Both the position numbers and the translations under genes were made by a program. A model generated the notes under the pieces. It made no database searches. It saw only the letters and a program-made list of their open reading frames with translations, and was not told where the DNA came from. From the NCBI GenBank assembly GCA_900752815.1, contig CAADWS010000133.1, positions 1 through 6,930 of the forward strand: a DNA stretch of 6,930 nucleotides, given 5' to 3'. Position 1 is the first letter of the stretch; every line of letters begins with the position of its first letter. The DNA comes from Bacteroidaceae bacterium. Lineage in GTDB: Bacteria; Bacteroidota; Bacteroidia; Bacteroidales; Bacteroidaceae. Of this stretch, positions 1-5,683 are shown in pieces.

Positions 1-2
1 AA

Positions 3-84
3 AACACTCAGTACGATAGAAAATCCTAAAGTACTGACTGTTTTTTCTGTCGGTACTTTAGGATTTTCTATCGTACTGAGTGTT
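3..84. repeat. Long near-perfect inverted repeat (36-bp stem), probable terminator
   Basis: Positions 3-38 pair with 49-84 through 36 base pairs, with a single G-T wobble (35/52) and a 10-base T-rich loop at 39-48. GTAC recurs at 11, 31, 53 and 73, so the element looks built from about 20-base sub-units in alternating orientation. Read on the minus strand, the stem ends in a TTTT run at positions 4-1. It lies 143 bases past the stop of the minus-strand hydrolase gene, so it could act as that gene's intrinsic terminator. The stem is much longer than a normal terminator and shares sequence with the palindrome at 6871-6922, which suggests a dispersed palindromic repeat or MITE-like element. The pairing is directly visible; the terminator role and mobility are inferred. 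Confidence 0.85.
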
Positions 85-227
85 GAAGAAGCGAAAGGAG
101 ACGGATATCCAGACCTTTAACGGGGCTTTATAATAAAGGAGTTTGCCTGTTGCTTGAATACGATATTACTCTTTCCGCTCTGTAAAATCCGATACAGGAA
201 AAGGCTACAGCGTAAACAGCACCATCC

Positions 228-2622
228 TTAAAGGCAAAGCACAATGTCTTTGCGGCGGGAACGGGGAGTTACGCTCAGTTTCCGCACCTTACCTGCGGCA
301 AATTCCACCTCCACAACCGTCTTGTCCGGAGCATGCAACTTAAACCGCACATCCTTATCGGCCGGCCAGCACGGCAGTACATATATTTTCTGTCCCACCG
401 TCTGCAACAACATTTCCTGCAAACCTATCATGCCGGACCCTCCCCAATTGTGGTCGGGCACCCAGTCGTGTCCAGGGCCCCAGAACGTAGGAAAGCGGCG
501 CGGCGAATTTCCCAGTTTCTTCAGATTATACTCATAAGCTTCACGCACCATCCCCATACGGGCATAGAAAATCCCATCCTGATGCCAGCTGATGACCATG
601 TTCTTGGGAAAATTGCCATGTTTCCACGTATTGCGGAATATCGGGATGAAGGGACTTTGAAAGTCGTAACGGTTGAAGGGGAAAAGTGGATAGAACTGCG
701 GGCATTCCACATTCTGATACCGGATATAGGATTCGGCCGGCAGCATAACGCTATCTCCCTGAACCACGCCAAAGGACGGTTCGGGCAAATGGCGAAGATA
801 ATCGGCCAAAATAAGTCCTTTCGGATGCGGAAAGGCTGTCACTTTCCAGCGTCAGCAAGCTTTCGATACACGAGCGGATACCCGCAATCAGGTCGGTCGG
901 ATTTTTGGCTCCACGATAAGACTCACAGGATGTGGAGGGATAGAACACCAGTTTTCCGTTTTCGTCGTAAGGTTTTCCATTACGCATCAGTTGACGCTTG
1001 CGATAATGCTCGTCAAAGAAAATCAGCGACTCCTTTATAAAAGGCAGATAAGCGTCAATGTTCCGCCCGGTAAAACGATGATATTCCAATATCATATATG
1101 CGTGTTCCACCTGCGATTCCCAATGATAGGCTATGGAACCGTTGGCCATCACTCCTTTTTCCACCACTCCGCCGTAGCTTGACGTGGCATTTGCCTCAGG
1201 CGAACCAAAGGGGACCTCACGTCCGCGGCGACGCGCCGATCCGCTGTCCCAGCCCCATCCCGCACCAAAGTCAAGGCCCGCATCGTTGGCATATTCACAA
1301 AACGCAGCTCCGCGATGTCCAAAAGCCCGGGCCACCTTCATGCGGGCACCGGGAAGTCCCTTGCGATACAGTTCAAATTGCGGAAGCATACCTTCAAAAT
1401 CGCCACTCTTGAGCATCGGCCAGAACAGCAGGCGCTGGTTCTGCGCGGTAAAGACATCCCCTCCCCACTGCCGCCAGTCAGGGTCGTGCTGCATTCCGGC
1501 ATCAACAAACACGGGGTCGAAAGTCAGATTGCCACCATTGAACTTAGTGGGATAATCGCCATACATATTCCCGCCAAGCTGATAACGGAAGAGTTGATAA
1601 TTGCGCCCCATCTCCCACTCGGGTGAGTTCCAGTTGCCCGTTTGTCCAATCTGAATCCAGCTGCGGTCCCAGAAATCACGCCACCAGCGGCGGTTTTTCG
1701 CGGGATTTCCCTGTTCACGTGCCGTCGCTTTCGCTATTTCAAGCATATTGGTTCTCCAGCGGCTGATGTCTTCCGTCTGTTGCTTTTGCGTAGCCACCTG
1801 AACATGGAAACGGCGTTTTTTCTCCTTGCTCTGCAAACGCCAGGCACGGAACGGAGTGCCGGCATAACTACCATCCGTACTGTCGGCCGGCTGCATGCCC
1901 TCTCCACTGAGGTAGCCTCCAAAAGCCAGGTGACTCATCAAATCGGTAATTTCATCACGCCGGTCCGTCAATCCCTGCTGTTCCAGCATTACTTCCGTCG
2001 AAAGAATACGTTCCGGATTGTAATGATAAAAAAGGACACCGCCGCTACAAAATGAAGTATAATCACGCCGTTTGACCACACGCCCCGGATAGCCCTCAAG
2101 TCCAAAGCAACCGAAACGGCCACGCTGTTCGTCGGCCAGTTCGCGATCGTCCAGCCGCCAGTTCTCATAGAAAGCCTCCAGGCCGACGGGACGATTGGCC
2201 TTCACATCCATGTGGACAGAATGAGTAAAAATATCTACCCACAAATCAACCGTAGCTGAAAGTTCGTCGGCTCCGGTGGCCGTTATGCGTATGGAACCGT
2301 CGGCCAGACGGAGCTGCTGACTGAACTTGGCCGAAGCATCAAACGGATTGGGCGACAGCCGCAAGCGGACTCTGCCCAACTTGAGATATTCACCGTTCTC
2401 GCTGAAGCATCCGCTGCGCTGCAGATACAACAACAAATCGCCGGACTCAACCCATACGTTACAGCCCAAATCGCCTCCTCCAAACGGCATGGATTCCGAA
2501 GAATTCTGTGAAGGATGTGTCCACACCACATCATACTGGCTGGTCCAATGGAACGGACGAGCCTTCATTAGAAAAAACGGCATCAGCACCACCAGCGCCA
2601 ATACCCCCAATCTGTTTTTCAT
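228..2622 (-). pseudogene. Exported DUF5703-type glycoside hydrolase, frameshifted
   Basis: The gene starts at the ATG at 2622, giving a signal peptide (MKNRLGVLALVVLMPFFLMKA, cut off here as residues 1-20 hydrophobic) and then a beta-rich N-terminal domain opening with QYDVVWTHPS, MPFGGGDLGCNVWVE and LKLGRVRLRLSPNPF, as in DUF5703 proteins. The middle carries the helical, GH95-like part (WPMLKSGDFEGMLPQFELYR, FGHRGAAFCEYANDAGL, HWESQVEHAYMILEY). The frame runs to a stop at 751-753, but homologous sequence (LRHLPEPSFGVVQGDSVMLP onward, to SRRKDIVLCL) continues in another frame from about 807 to the stop at 228-230. Removing one base from the A4 run at 808-811 restores TYLADYLRHLPEPSF and one frame of exactly 797 codons. 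The family is thought to act on polysaccharides in the periplasm or at the surface; the substrate is unknown. As read, the product would lose about the last 190 residues. The lesion may be a real mutation or a base-count error. A TTG start at 2649 is less likely. Confidence 0.8.
808..811 (-). other. Probable site of the +1 frameshift in the hydrolase gene
   Basis: On the coding (minus) strand the text reads ACT TAT TTT GGC, giving R-T-Y-F-G and then an unrelated tail. With three Ts instead of four it reads ACT TAT TTG GCC GAT TAT CTT, giving T-Y-L-A-D-Y-L, which joins smoothly to the downstream frame. The site is around residue 604. The exact base is inferred: any single extra base between about 800 and 842 would have the same effect, but the homopolymer gives the most natural join. 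Confidence 0.6.
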
Positions 2623-2659
2623 AGAAATAGGATAAATGTAAAAATTCAAGAAAGATCAG

Positions 2660-2677
2660 CCGGAAGCGTACTTCCGG
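2660..2677. repeat. Short perfect hairpin between nfeD-like gene and hydrolase
   Basis: CCGGAAG (2660-2666) and CTTCCGG (2671-2677) form a perfect 7-bp stem with a 4-base CGTA loop, in the gap between the stop of the nfeD-like gene (2746) and the start of the hydrolase (2622). Both genes are on the minus strand. The T run on that strand lies before the stem, not after it, so this is not a classical intrinsic terminator. It may be an mRNA processing or stability element. The pairing is certain; the function is unknown. Confidence 0.4.
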
Positions 2678-2745
2678 AAAAAACTCCGACATATGTCCGC
2701 ATGCCTTCCTCAGCAAACGGACACACGGGAAACGCCAAGGAAAAA

Positions 2746-3219
2746 TCATGCCTGACGCTCACGCACCAGCACGAGCGCTTCGCTAACGGCAACCACTACG
2801 AGCGGGGTGCCTTCTTCGATAAAATTGCCTGCCGATTTCACTTCTACCGTCTTACCGGCAATTTCGGCGTTTCCAATCAAAGCCAGACGGGTAAGCGCCA
2901 CTCCTTCGTCGCCCACCTTCACGGACAACTGGTCCTTCGTGGCATTCGTGGAATCAATGCTGCTGTGCAGCGAAACCTTGTCAATAGTCTTGGAACGAGC
3001 CACCCAGACGAGCAGCACAACAGTCAGCAGCGCAAAACCGGCCAGCGACAAGGCCGCCGCCAACATTCCGTATTCTTCGAATATCAACACTTCGGCCACC
3101 AACGCACTGATAATGGCCGCAATACCGGAAATACCAAAACCGGGGACAATCAACACTTCGACCGCCATCAGCACGAGGGCCAGCAGCACGAGTATAAGAA
3201 TCAGTAAACCTGTAGCCAT
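2746..3219 (-). CDS. NfeD-family membrane protein
   Basis: A 157-residue protein with three hydrophobic segments (about residues 4-25, 28-48 and 51-72) followed by a soluble C-terminal domain. The tail VGDEGVALTRLALIGNAEIAGKTVEV...GNFIEEGTPLVVVAVSEALVLVRE has the G-x-x-G-x-A-x-T-x-L pattern and the strand layout of the NfeD OB-fold domain. Such short, protease-less NfeD proteins are inner-membrane partners of flotillin/SPFH proteins and are linked to membrane microdomain organisation; the gene is usually next to one for a FloA-like flotillin. No flotillin gene is adjacent here: downstream on the same strand is the hydrolase. It follows rsgA by 87 bases and may be co-transcribed with it. The ATG at 3219 starts directly into the first membrane segment; no Shine-Dalgarno is seen. 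Confidence 0.88.
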   Translation of the reverse strand: MATGLLILILVLLALVLMAVEVLIVPGFGISGIAAIISALVAEVLIFEEYGMLAAALSLAGFALLTVVLLVWVARSKTIDKVSLHSSIDSTNATKDQLSVKVGDEGVALTRLALIGNAEIAGKTVEVKSAGNFIEEGTPLVVVAVSEALVLVRERQA

Positions 3220-3255
3220 GTTTTTCCGTATTTTTTCAAGTTATCCACCAACAGA

Positions 3256-3279
3256 CTGTCCTGCCGGTTCGGCGGACAG
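3256..3279. repeat. Hairpin between rsgA and the nfeD-like gene
   Basis: CTGTCC (3256-3261) plus GCCG (3263-3266) pair with CGGC (3270-3273) plus GGACAG (3274-3279), giving a 10-bp stem with one bulged T and a 3-base loop. It sits just past the rsgA stop on the minus strand. No U-tract follows on that strand, so full termination is unlikely; partial attenuation or 3'-end protection of rsgA mRNA is possible but is only inferred. Confidence 0.4.
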
Positions 3280-3306
3280 GCAGAGCCATCACCCCTGGCG
3301 GTACGG

Positions 3307-4275
3307 TCAGAATGCCGCACGGTATTTTCCCTCTTCCTTATCGTCGAGCATAGAAAGATAGGAAGCGTAGCGGGACGGGGCAAGCCTGTGCTCCTCGAGA
3401 GCCTGCAACACGGCACACCCCGGCTCATGAGTGTGCGTACAATTGTAAAAGCGACAATCGGGCGACAGAGCAAAGATGTCGCGGAAATAATGCGCAATCT
3501 CCTCCGGCTCCATGTCGAAAGTTCCAAATCCTTTGATTCCGGGAATATCAATCACGCTTCCCCCTCCGGGCAAATCGTACAACTCGCTGAAAGTGGTCGT
3601 ATGCATTCCCGTACCGTGGGCTGCCGAAATCTCGGCCGTACGCACATGCGCATCCGGCACAAGCAGATTCAGCAGGGTGGACTTCCCTACTCCGGAATGT
3701 CCGGCCAGAAGACAAACCTTTCCCGCCATCATCTGACGCAACGGACCGACGCCGTCGCCCGAAAGCGCGGAAACGGCAAAGCAGTCATAACCGACTTCAC
3801 GATATATGCCCATCAGATATTCCTGCAACTCGCGCTCTTCGCCCGACAGTTCATCGCTCTTATTGAAAGCGATAACTACAGGCACCCGGTAAGCTTCGGC
3901 CGAAGCCAGGAAACGGTCAATGAAAGTGGTCGACGTTTCGGGACGGGCAACAGTCACCAGGAGAACAGCCAAATCGACATTGGCTGCCAGGATGTGACTC
4001 TGCTTGGACAGATTGGAAGCCTTGCGGACAATGTAGTTGCGGCGCTCGTCAATCTCCACGATGAAAGCCGCTCCCTCGCCGCTGGACAATACCGTCACGC
4101 CGTCGCCCACTGCCACCGGATTGGTAGAGCGAATGCCGCGCAAGCGAAAGTTCCCCTTCACCTTGCACTCCAGTATGCGGCCGCCGTCAGTGCGCACCTC
4201 GTACCAGCTGCCCGTGTTGCGCACCACCATGCCGTGAAGCGTCTCGCTCCGCTCGCCGTGTGCGGCCTCGGCCAT
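3307..4275 (-). CDS. rsgA: Ribosome small-subunit-dependent GTPase A (RsgA)
   Basis: A circularly permuted GTPase that checks late 30S subunit maturation and leaves on GTP hydrolysis. Numbered from the ATG at 4275 (322 residues), an N-terminal OB-fold domain spans about 15-85 (VVRNTGSWYEV, KGNFRLRGIRSTNPVAVGD). The G motifs come in permuted order: G4 NKSD at 138-141, G1 P-loop GHSGVGKS at 192-199, and G3 DIPG at 243-246. The C-terminal zinc motif is C-x4-C-x-H-x5-C (C274, C279, H281, C287), and the end is KEEGKYRAAF. The 4275 start was chosen because AAGGAAAGGAAGGA lies just upstream at good spacing. The frame is open to 4476, but that extension is Arg/Gly-rich and unlike the family; an ATG at 4302 is possible and one at 4230 would trim the OB domain edge. 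It lies downstream of frr on the same strand, 237 bases away, grouping two ribosome-cycle genes. Confidence 0.95.
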   Translation of the reverse strand: MAEAAHGERSETLHGMVVRNTGSWYEVRTDGGRILECKVKGNFRLRGIRSTNPVAVGDGVTVLSSGEGAAFIVEIDERRNYIVRKASNLSKQSHILAANVDLAVLLVTVARPETSTTFIDRFLASAEAYRVPVVIAFNKSDELSGEERELQEYLMGIYREVGYDCFAVSALSGDGVGPLRQMMAGKVCLLAGHSGVGKSTLLNLLVPDAHVRTAEISAAHGTGMHTTTFSELYDLPGGGSVIDIPGIKGFGTFDMEPEEIAHYFRDIFALSPDCRFYNCTHTHEPGCAVLQALEEHRLAPSRYASYLSMLDDKEEGKYRAAF

Positions 4276-4415
4276 TCTGTTGTCCTTCCTTTCCTTTCCC
4301 ATAAACGTCAAACAGAAAAAATATCCCTTCCGCCGCCCTGCGCAACGGCCGGGGTAAAAGGCAGATTCGCCGCCGGCATTCTGCCAGCCGTACGGGCCTT
4401 CTTCACGCCTTTTCC

Positions 4416-4467
4416 GGAGCAGCGGGCCCGGAGCCAGCCTTCTGTGGCTGCGGCTCCGGCCTGCTCC
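4416..4467. repeat. Large GC-rich imperfect hairpin between frr and rsgA
   Basis: Positions 4416-4439 and 4446-4467 are an imperfect inverted repeat of more than 20 bases per arm (outer GGAGCAG/CTGCTCC, middle CCGGAGCC/GGCTCCGG, inner CAGCC/GGCTG) around a 6-base loop. It is in the 237-base gap downstream of frr on the minus strand. No T run follows, so it does not look like a standard intrinsic terminator. It could be an mRNA processing site that uncouples frr from rsgA expression, or a GC-rich extragenic repeat. The rest of this gap is also rich in CCGG and GCCG with smaller dyads. Confidence 0.55.
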
Positions 4468-4512
4468 CCACGTCAATATCCGGCCGGGCTTTGCCGTCCG
4501 GCAGCGGTGCGG

Positions 4513-5073
4513 TTACACCGTCATGATTTCCTTGTTCTTCTCGGCCAGCAGTTCGTCCACCTTCTTAATCATCTTGTCGTGGATTTTCTGCAAATCATTC
4601 TCAGCATCCTTTTCCATGTCTTCAGAAAGTCCGTCCTTGATTGCCTTCTTCAGCTTGTCGATGCCGTCGCGGCGGGCATTACGGATAGCCACTTTCGACT
4701 CCTCGCCTTCCTTGTTGCACTGTTTGGTCAGGTCGCGGCGACGCTCCTCGGTCAAGGGCGGGATAGCCAAACGGATGACTTCACCGTTGTTTTCCGGCAT
4801 AATGCCAATGGCGCTGTCGATGATAGCCTTTTCAATGGGGCGGAACATGGACTTGTCCCACGGCTTGATGGCTATGGTACGGGCATCGGGCGTAGTGAGC
4901 GCCGCCACATTGTTGATGGGCACCATAGAGCCATAGGAATTCACACGTATCTCGTCAAGGATATGCACATTCGCCTTACCTGCGCGGATGTGCGAAAGTG
5001 TCTCTTCGAGATGCATCACACTCATTTCCATCTTTTCCTCACATTCTGCGAGGCACTGCTTTACGTCTAACAT
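4513..5073 (-). CDS. frr: Ribosome recycling factor
   Basis: A 186-residue protein, the normal length for RRF, which with EF-G and GTP splits the post-termination ribosome. Visible family features are the helix LEETLSHIRAGKANVHILDEIRVNSYG near the start, then PINNVAALTTPDARTIAI, IEKAIIDSAIGIMPENNGEVIRLAIPPLTEERR and a lysine-rich helical C-terminus (RNARRDGIDKLKKAIKDG, LLAEKNKEI); these give the domain I three-helix bundle with the small beta domain II inserted. The ATG at 5073 starts MLDVKQCLAECEEKMEM, matching the family start; no Shine-Dalgarno is seen, as is usual in Bacteroides. A good Bacteroides-type promoter lies about 200 bases upstream. In many bacteria pyrH is next door; here it is not in the window, and the divergent neighbour is the repeat-protein gene. 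Confidence 0.97.
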   Translation of the reverse strand: MLDVKQCLAECEEKMEMSVMHLEETLSHIRAGKANVHILDEIRVNSYGSMVPINNVAALTTPDARTIAIKPWDKSMFRPIEKAIIDSAIGIMPENNGEVIRLAIPPLTEERRRDLTKQCNKEGEESKVAIRNARRDGIDKLKKAIKDGLSEDMEKDAENDLQKIHDKMIKKVDELLAEKNKEIMTV

Positions 5074-5246
5074 TGCTGTCTGTATTTAGATTATTATGTA
5101 TATATATTAATGTATGCATGCCGGATGCGGAATGCCATTCGAACCAAGCCCGCCCGACAAGTCATCCGGTTTTCAAGGATATTCCCGCCGCAGCAGACCG
5201 GTCCATCCGGCAGCATCGGCCTCATCCGAAGCTCTGCACAGCGCCC

Positions 5247-5265
5247 GGCATTTTCAGAAAATGCC
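5247..5265. promoter_or_regulatory. 19-base perfect palindrome in the frr leader
   Basis: GGCATTTTC and GAAAATGCC flank a single central A, a perfect 9-bp-arm palindrome. With the predicted frr start of transcription near 5275 it would be roughly +10 to +28 of the transcript. It could be a protein-binding operator or form a small hairpin at the 5' end of the mRNA. The symmetry is certain; the role is inferred. Confidence 0.4.
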
Positions 5266-5281
5266 ACGGCAATATTTTCTA

Positions 5282-5311
5282 CAAAAATAAACAAATATCC
5301 TTACATGGCAA
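5282..5311 (-). promoter_or_regulatory. Bacteroides-type promoter for frr
   Basis: On the minus strand TATTTTTG (5289-5282) matches the Bacteroides -7 box TAnnTTTG exactly. TTG at 5311-5309 lies 19 bases before it, the spacing expected for the -33 box. Transcription would start near 5275, giving frr a leader of about 200 bases. The match is direct; use of the promoter is inferred. Confidence 0.5.
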
Positions 5312-5339
5312 GCAATATCCCACTGCTTTGCTCTTTTTT
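5308..5339 (+). terminator. Possible weak rightward terminator
   Basis: GCAAGCA (5308-5314) pairs with TGCTTTGC (5324-5331) with one bulged T, and is followed by a T-rich tract (six Ts at 5334-5339). The form is that of a weak intrinsic terminator on the plus strand. No plus-strand gene is seen upstream that would need it, and it overlaps the -33 box of the leftward frr promoter, so it may be chance, or may stop antisense or unannotated transcripts. Confidence 0.25.
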
Positions 5340-5479
5340 ATTTAAGTTTCGGAGATGTGTTTCGACTATCTGCTTGCAGGAAGCAGGTGTAAGGATACAT
5401 TCTCTTATTTAATCAACAGCGGATAGTCATTCAAACTACGCAAGTTTTCCAAAACAGGCCATGTCTGCTATATATTCTT

Positions 5480-5511
5480 TGGAAATGATAAATAATTATA
5501 TATCATTTCCA
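5480..5511. promoter_or_regulatory. 11-bp-arm dyad in A/T-rich DNA, possible operator
   Basis: TGGAAATGATA (5480-5490) and TATCATTTCCA (5501-5511) are perfect inverted repeats around a 10-base A/T spacer. The dyad lies about 50 bases upstream of the candidate rightward promoter, and there is no T tract following it. It resembles a binding site for a dimeric regulator of the repeat-protein gene; no regulator gene is in the window, so this is inferred. Confidence 0.35.
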
Positions 5512-5560
5512 TAAAAACAGCACTATAATAGCAATAAAATCGCAAAAAACATTATTTTCC

Positions 5561-5591
5561 TTGCGGATGTAAAATAAATTAATTAAATTTC
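5561..5591 (+). promoter_or_regulatory. Candidate Bacteroides-type promoter for the repeat-protein gene
   Basis: TTG at 5561-5563 is followed after 20 bases by TAAATTTC (5584-5591), one base from the -7 consensus TAnnTTTG. This would give an untranslated leader of about 85 bases before the ATG at 5684. The region is very A/T-rich, so chance matches are easy. Confidence 0.3.
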
Positions 5592-5683
5592 ATAATTATA
5601 ATTTTATTTAGGAAAGTCAAGGAATTTTGATGCCCTGAACAAGGAAAACAACTAATTGTAGGACCCTCTTAATTTCATTCATT

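Larger units (their letters stand above)
5074..5683. other. 610-base divergent intergenic region
   Basis: This stretch lies between the divergent starts of frr (minus) and the repeat-protein gene (plus). The part near frr, 5110-5280, is of mixed composition, while 5413-5683 is strongly A/T-rich. It holds an frr-facing promoter, a 19-base palindrome, a hairpin with a T tract, an 11-bp dyad and a weak rightward promoter, each listed separately. Short open frames on both strands (for example 5094-5294 minus and 5110-5412 plus) show no family resemblance or good start signal, so I do not call them genes. No tRNA or known riboswitch was recognised. Confidence 0.6.

Noticed and set aside
114..139. 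Small dyad CCTTTA/TAAAGG in the left intergenic gap
   Set aside because: Six-base arms with an A/T core are expected by chance, with no T tract placed to make a terminator.
333..1040. 235-codon plus-strand open frame near the left edge
   Set aside because: Antisense to conserved hydrolase sequence, Arg/His-rich and without family features.
2623..2649. TTG start of the hydrolase at 2649
   Set aside because: The ATG at 2622 gives a standard signal peptide directly; the upstream residues add nothing recognisable.
4276..4476. N-terminal extension of RsgA up to 4476
   Set aside because: The extra residues are Arg/Gly-rich, unlike any RsgA, and lie over the GC-rich hairpin spacer. A ribosome-binding sequence sits just before the ATG at 4275.
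3388..5070. A 560-codon open frame on the plus strand opposite rsgA and frr
   Set aside because: It lies exactly antisense to two confidently identified genes, is unusually His/Arg/Ala-rich, and resembles no family. Long antisense frames are common opposite GC-rich genes.
5094..5412. Short open frames on both strands upstream of frr
   Set aside because: No convincing start signals, no family resemblance, and they overlap the inferred frr promoter and leader.
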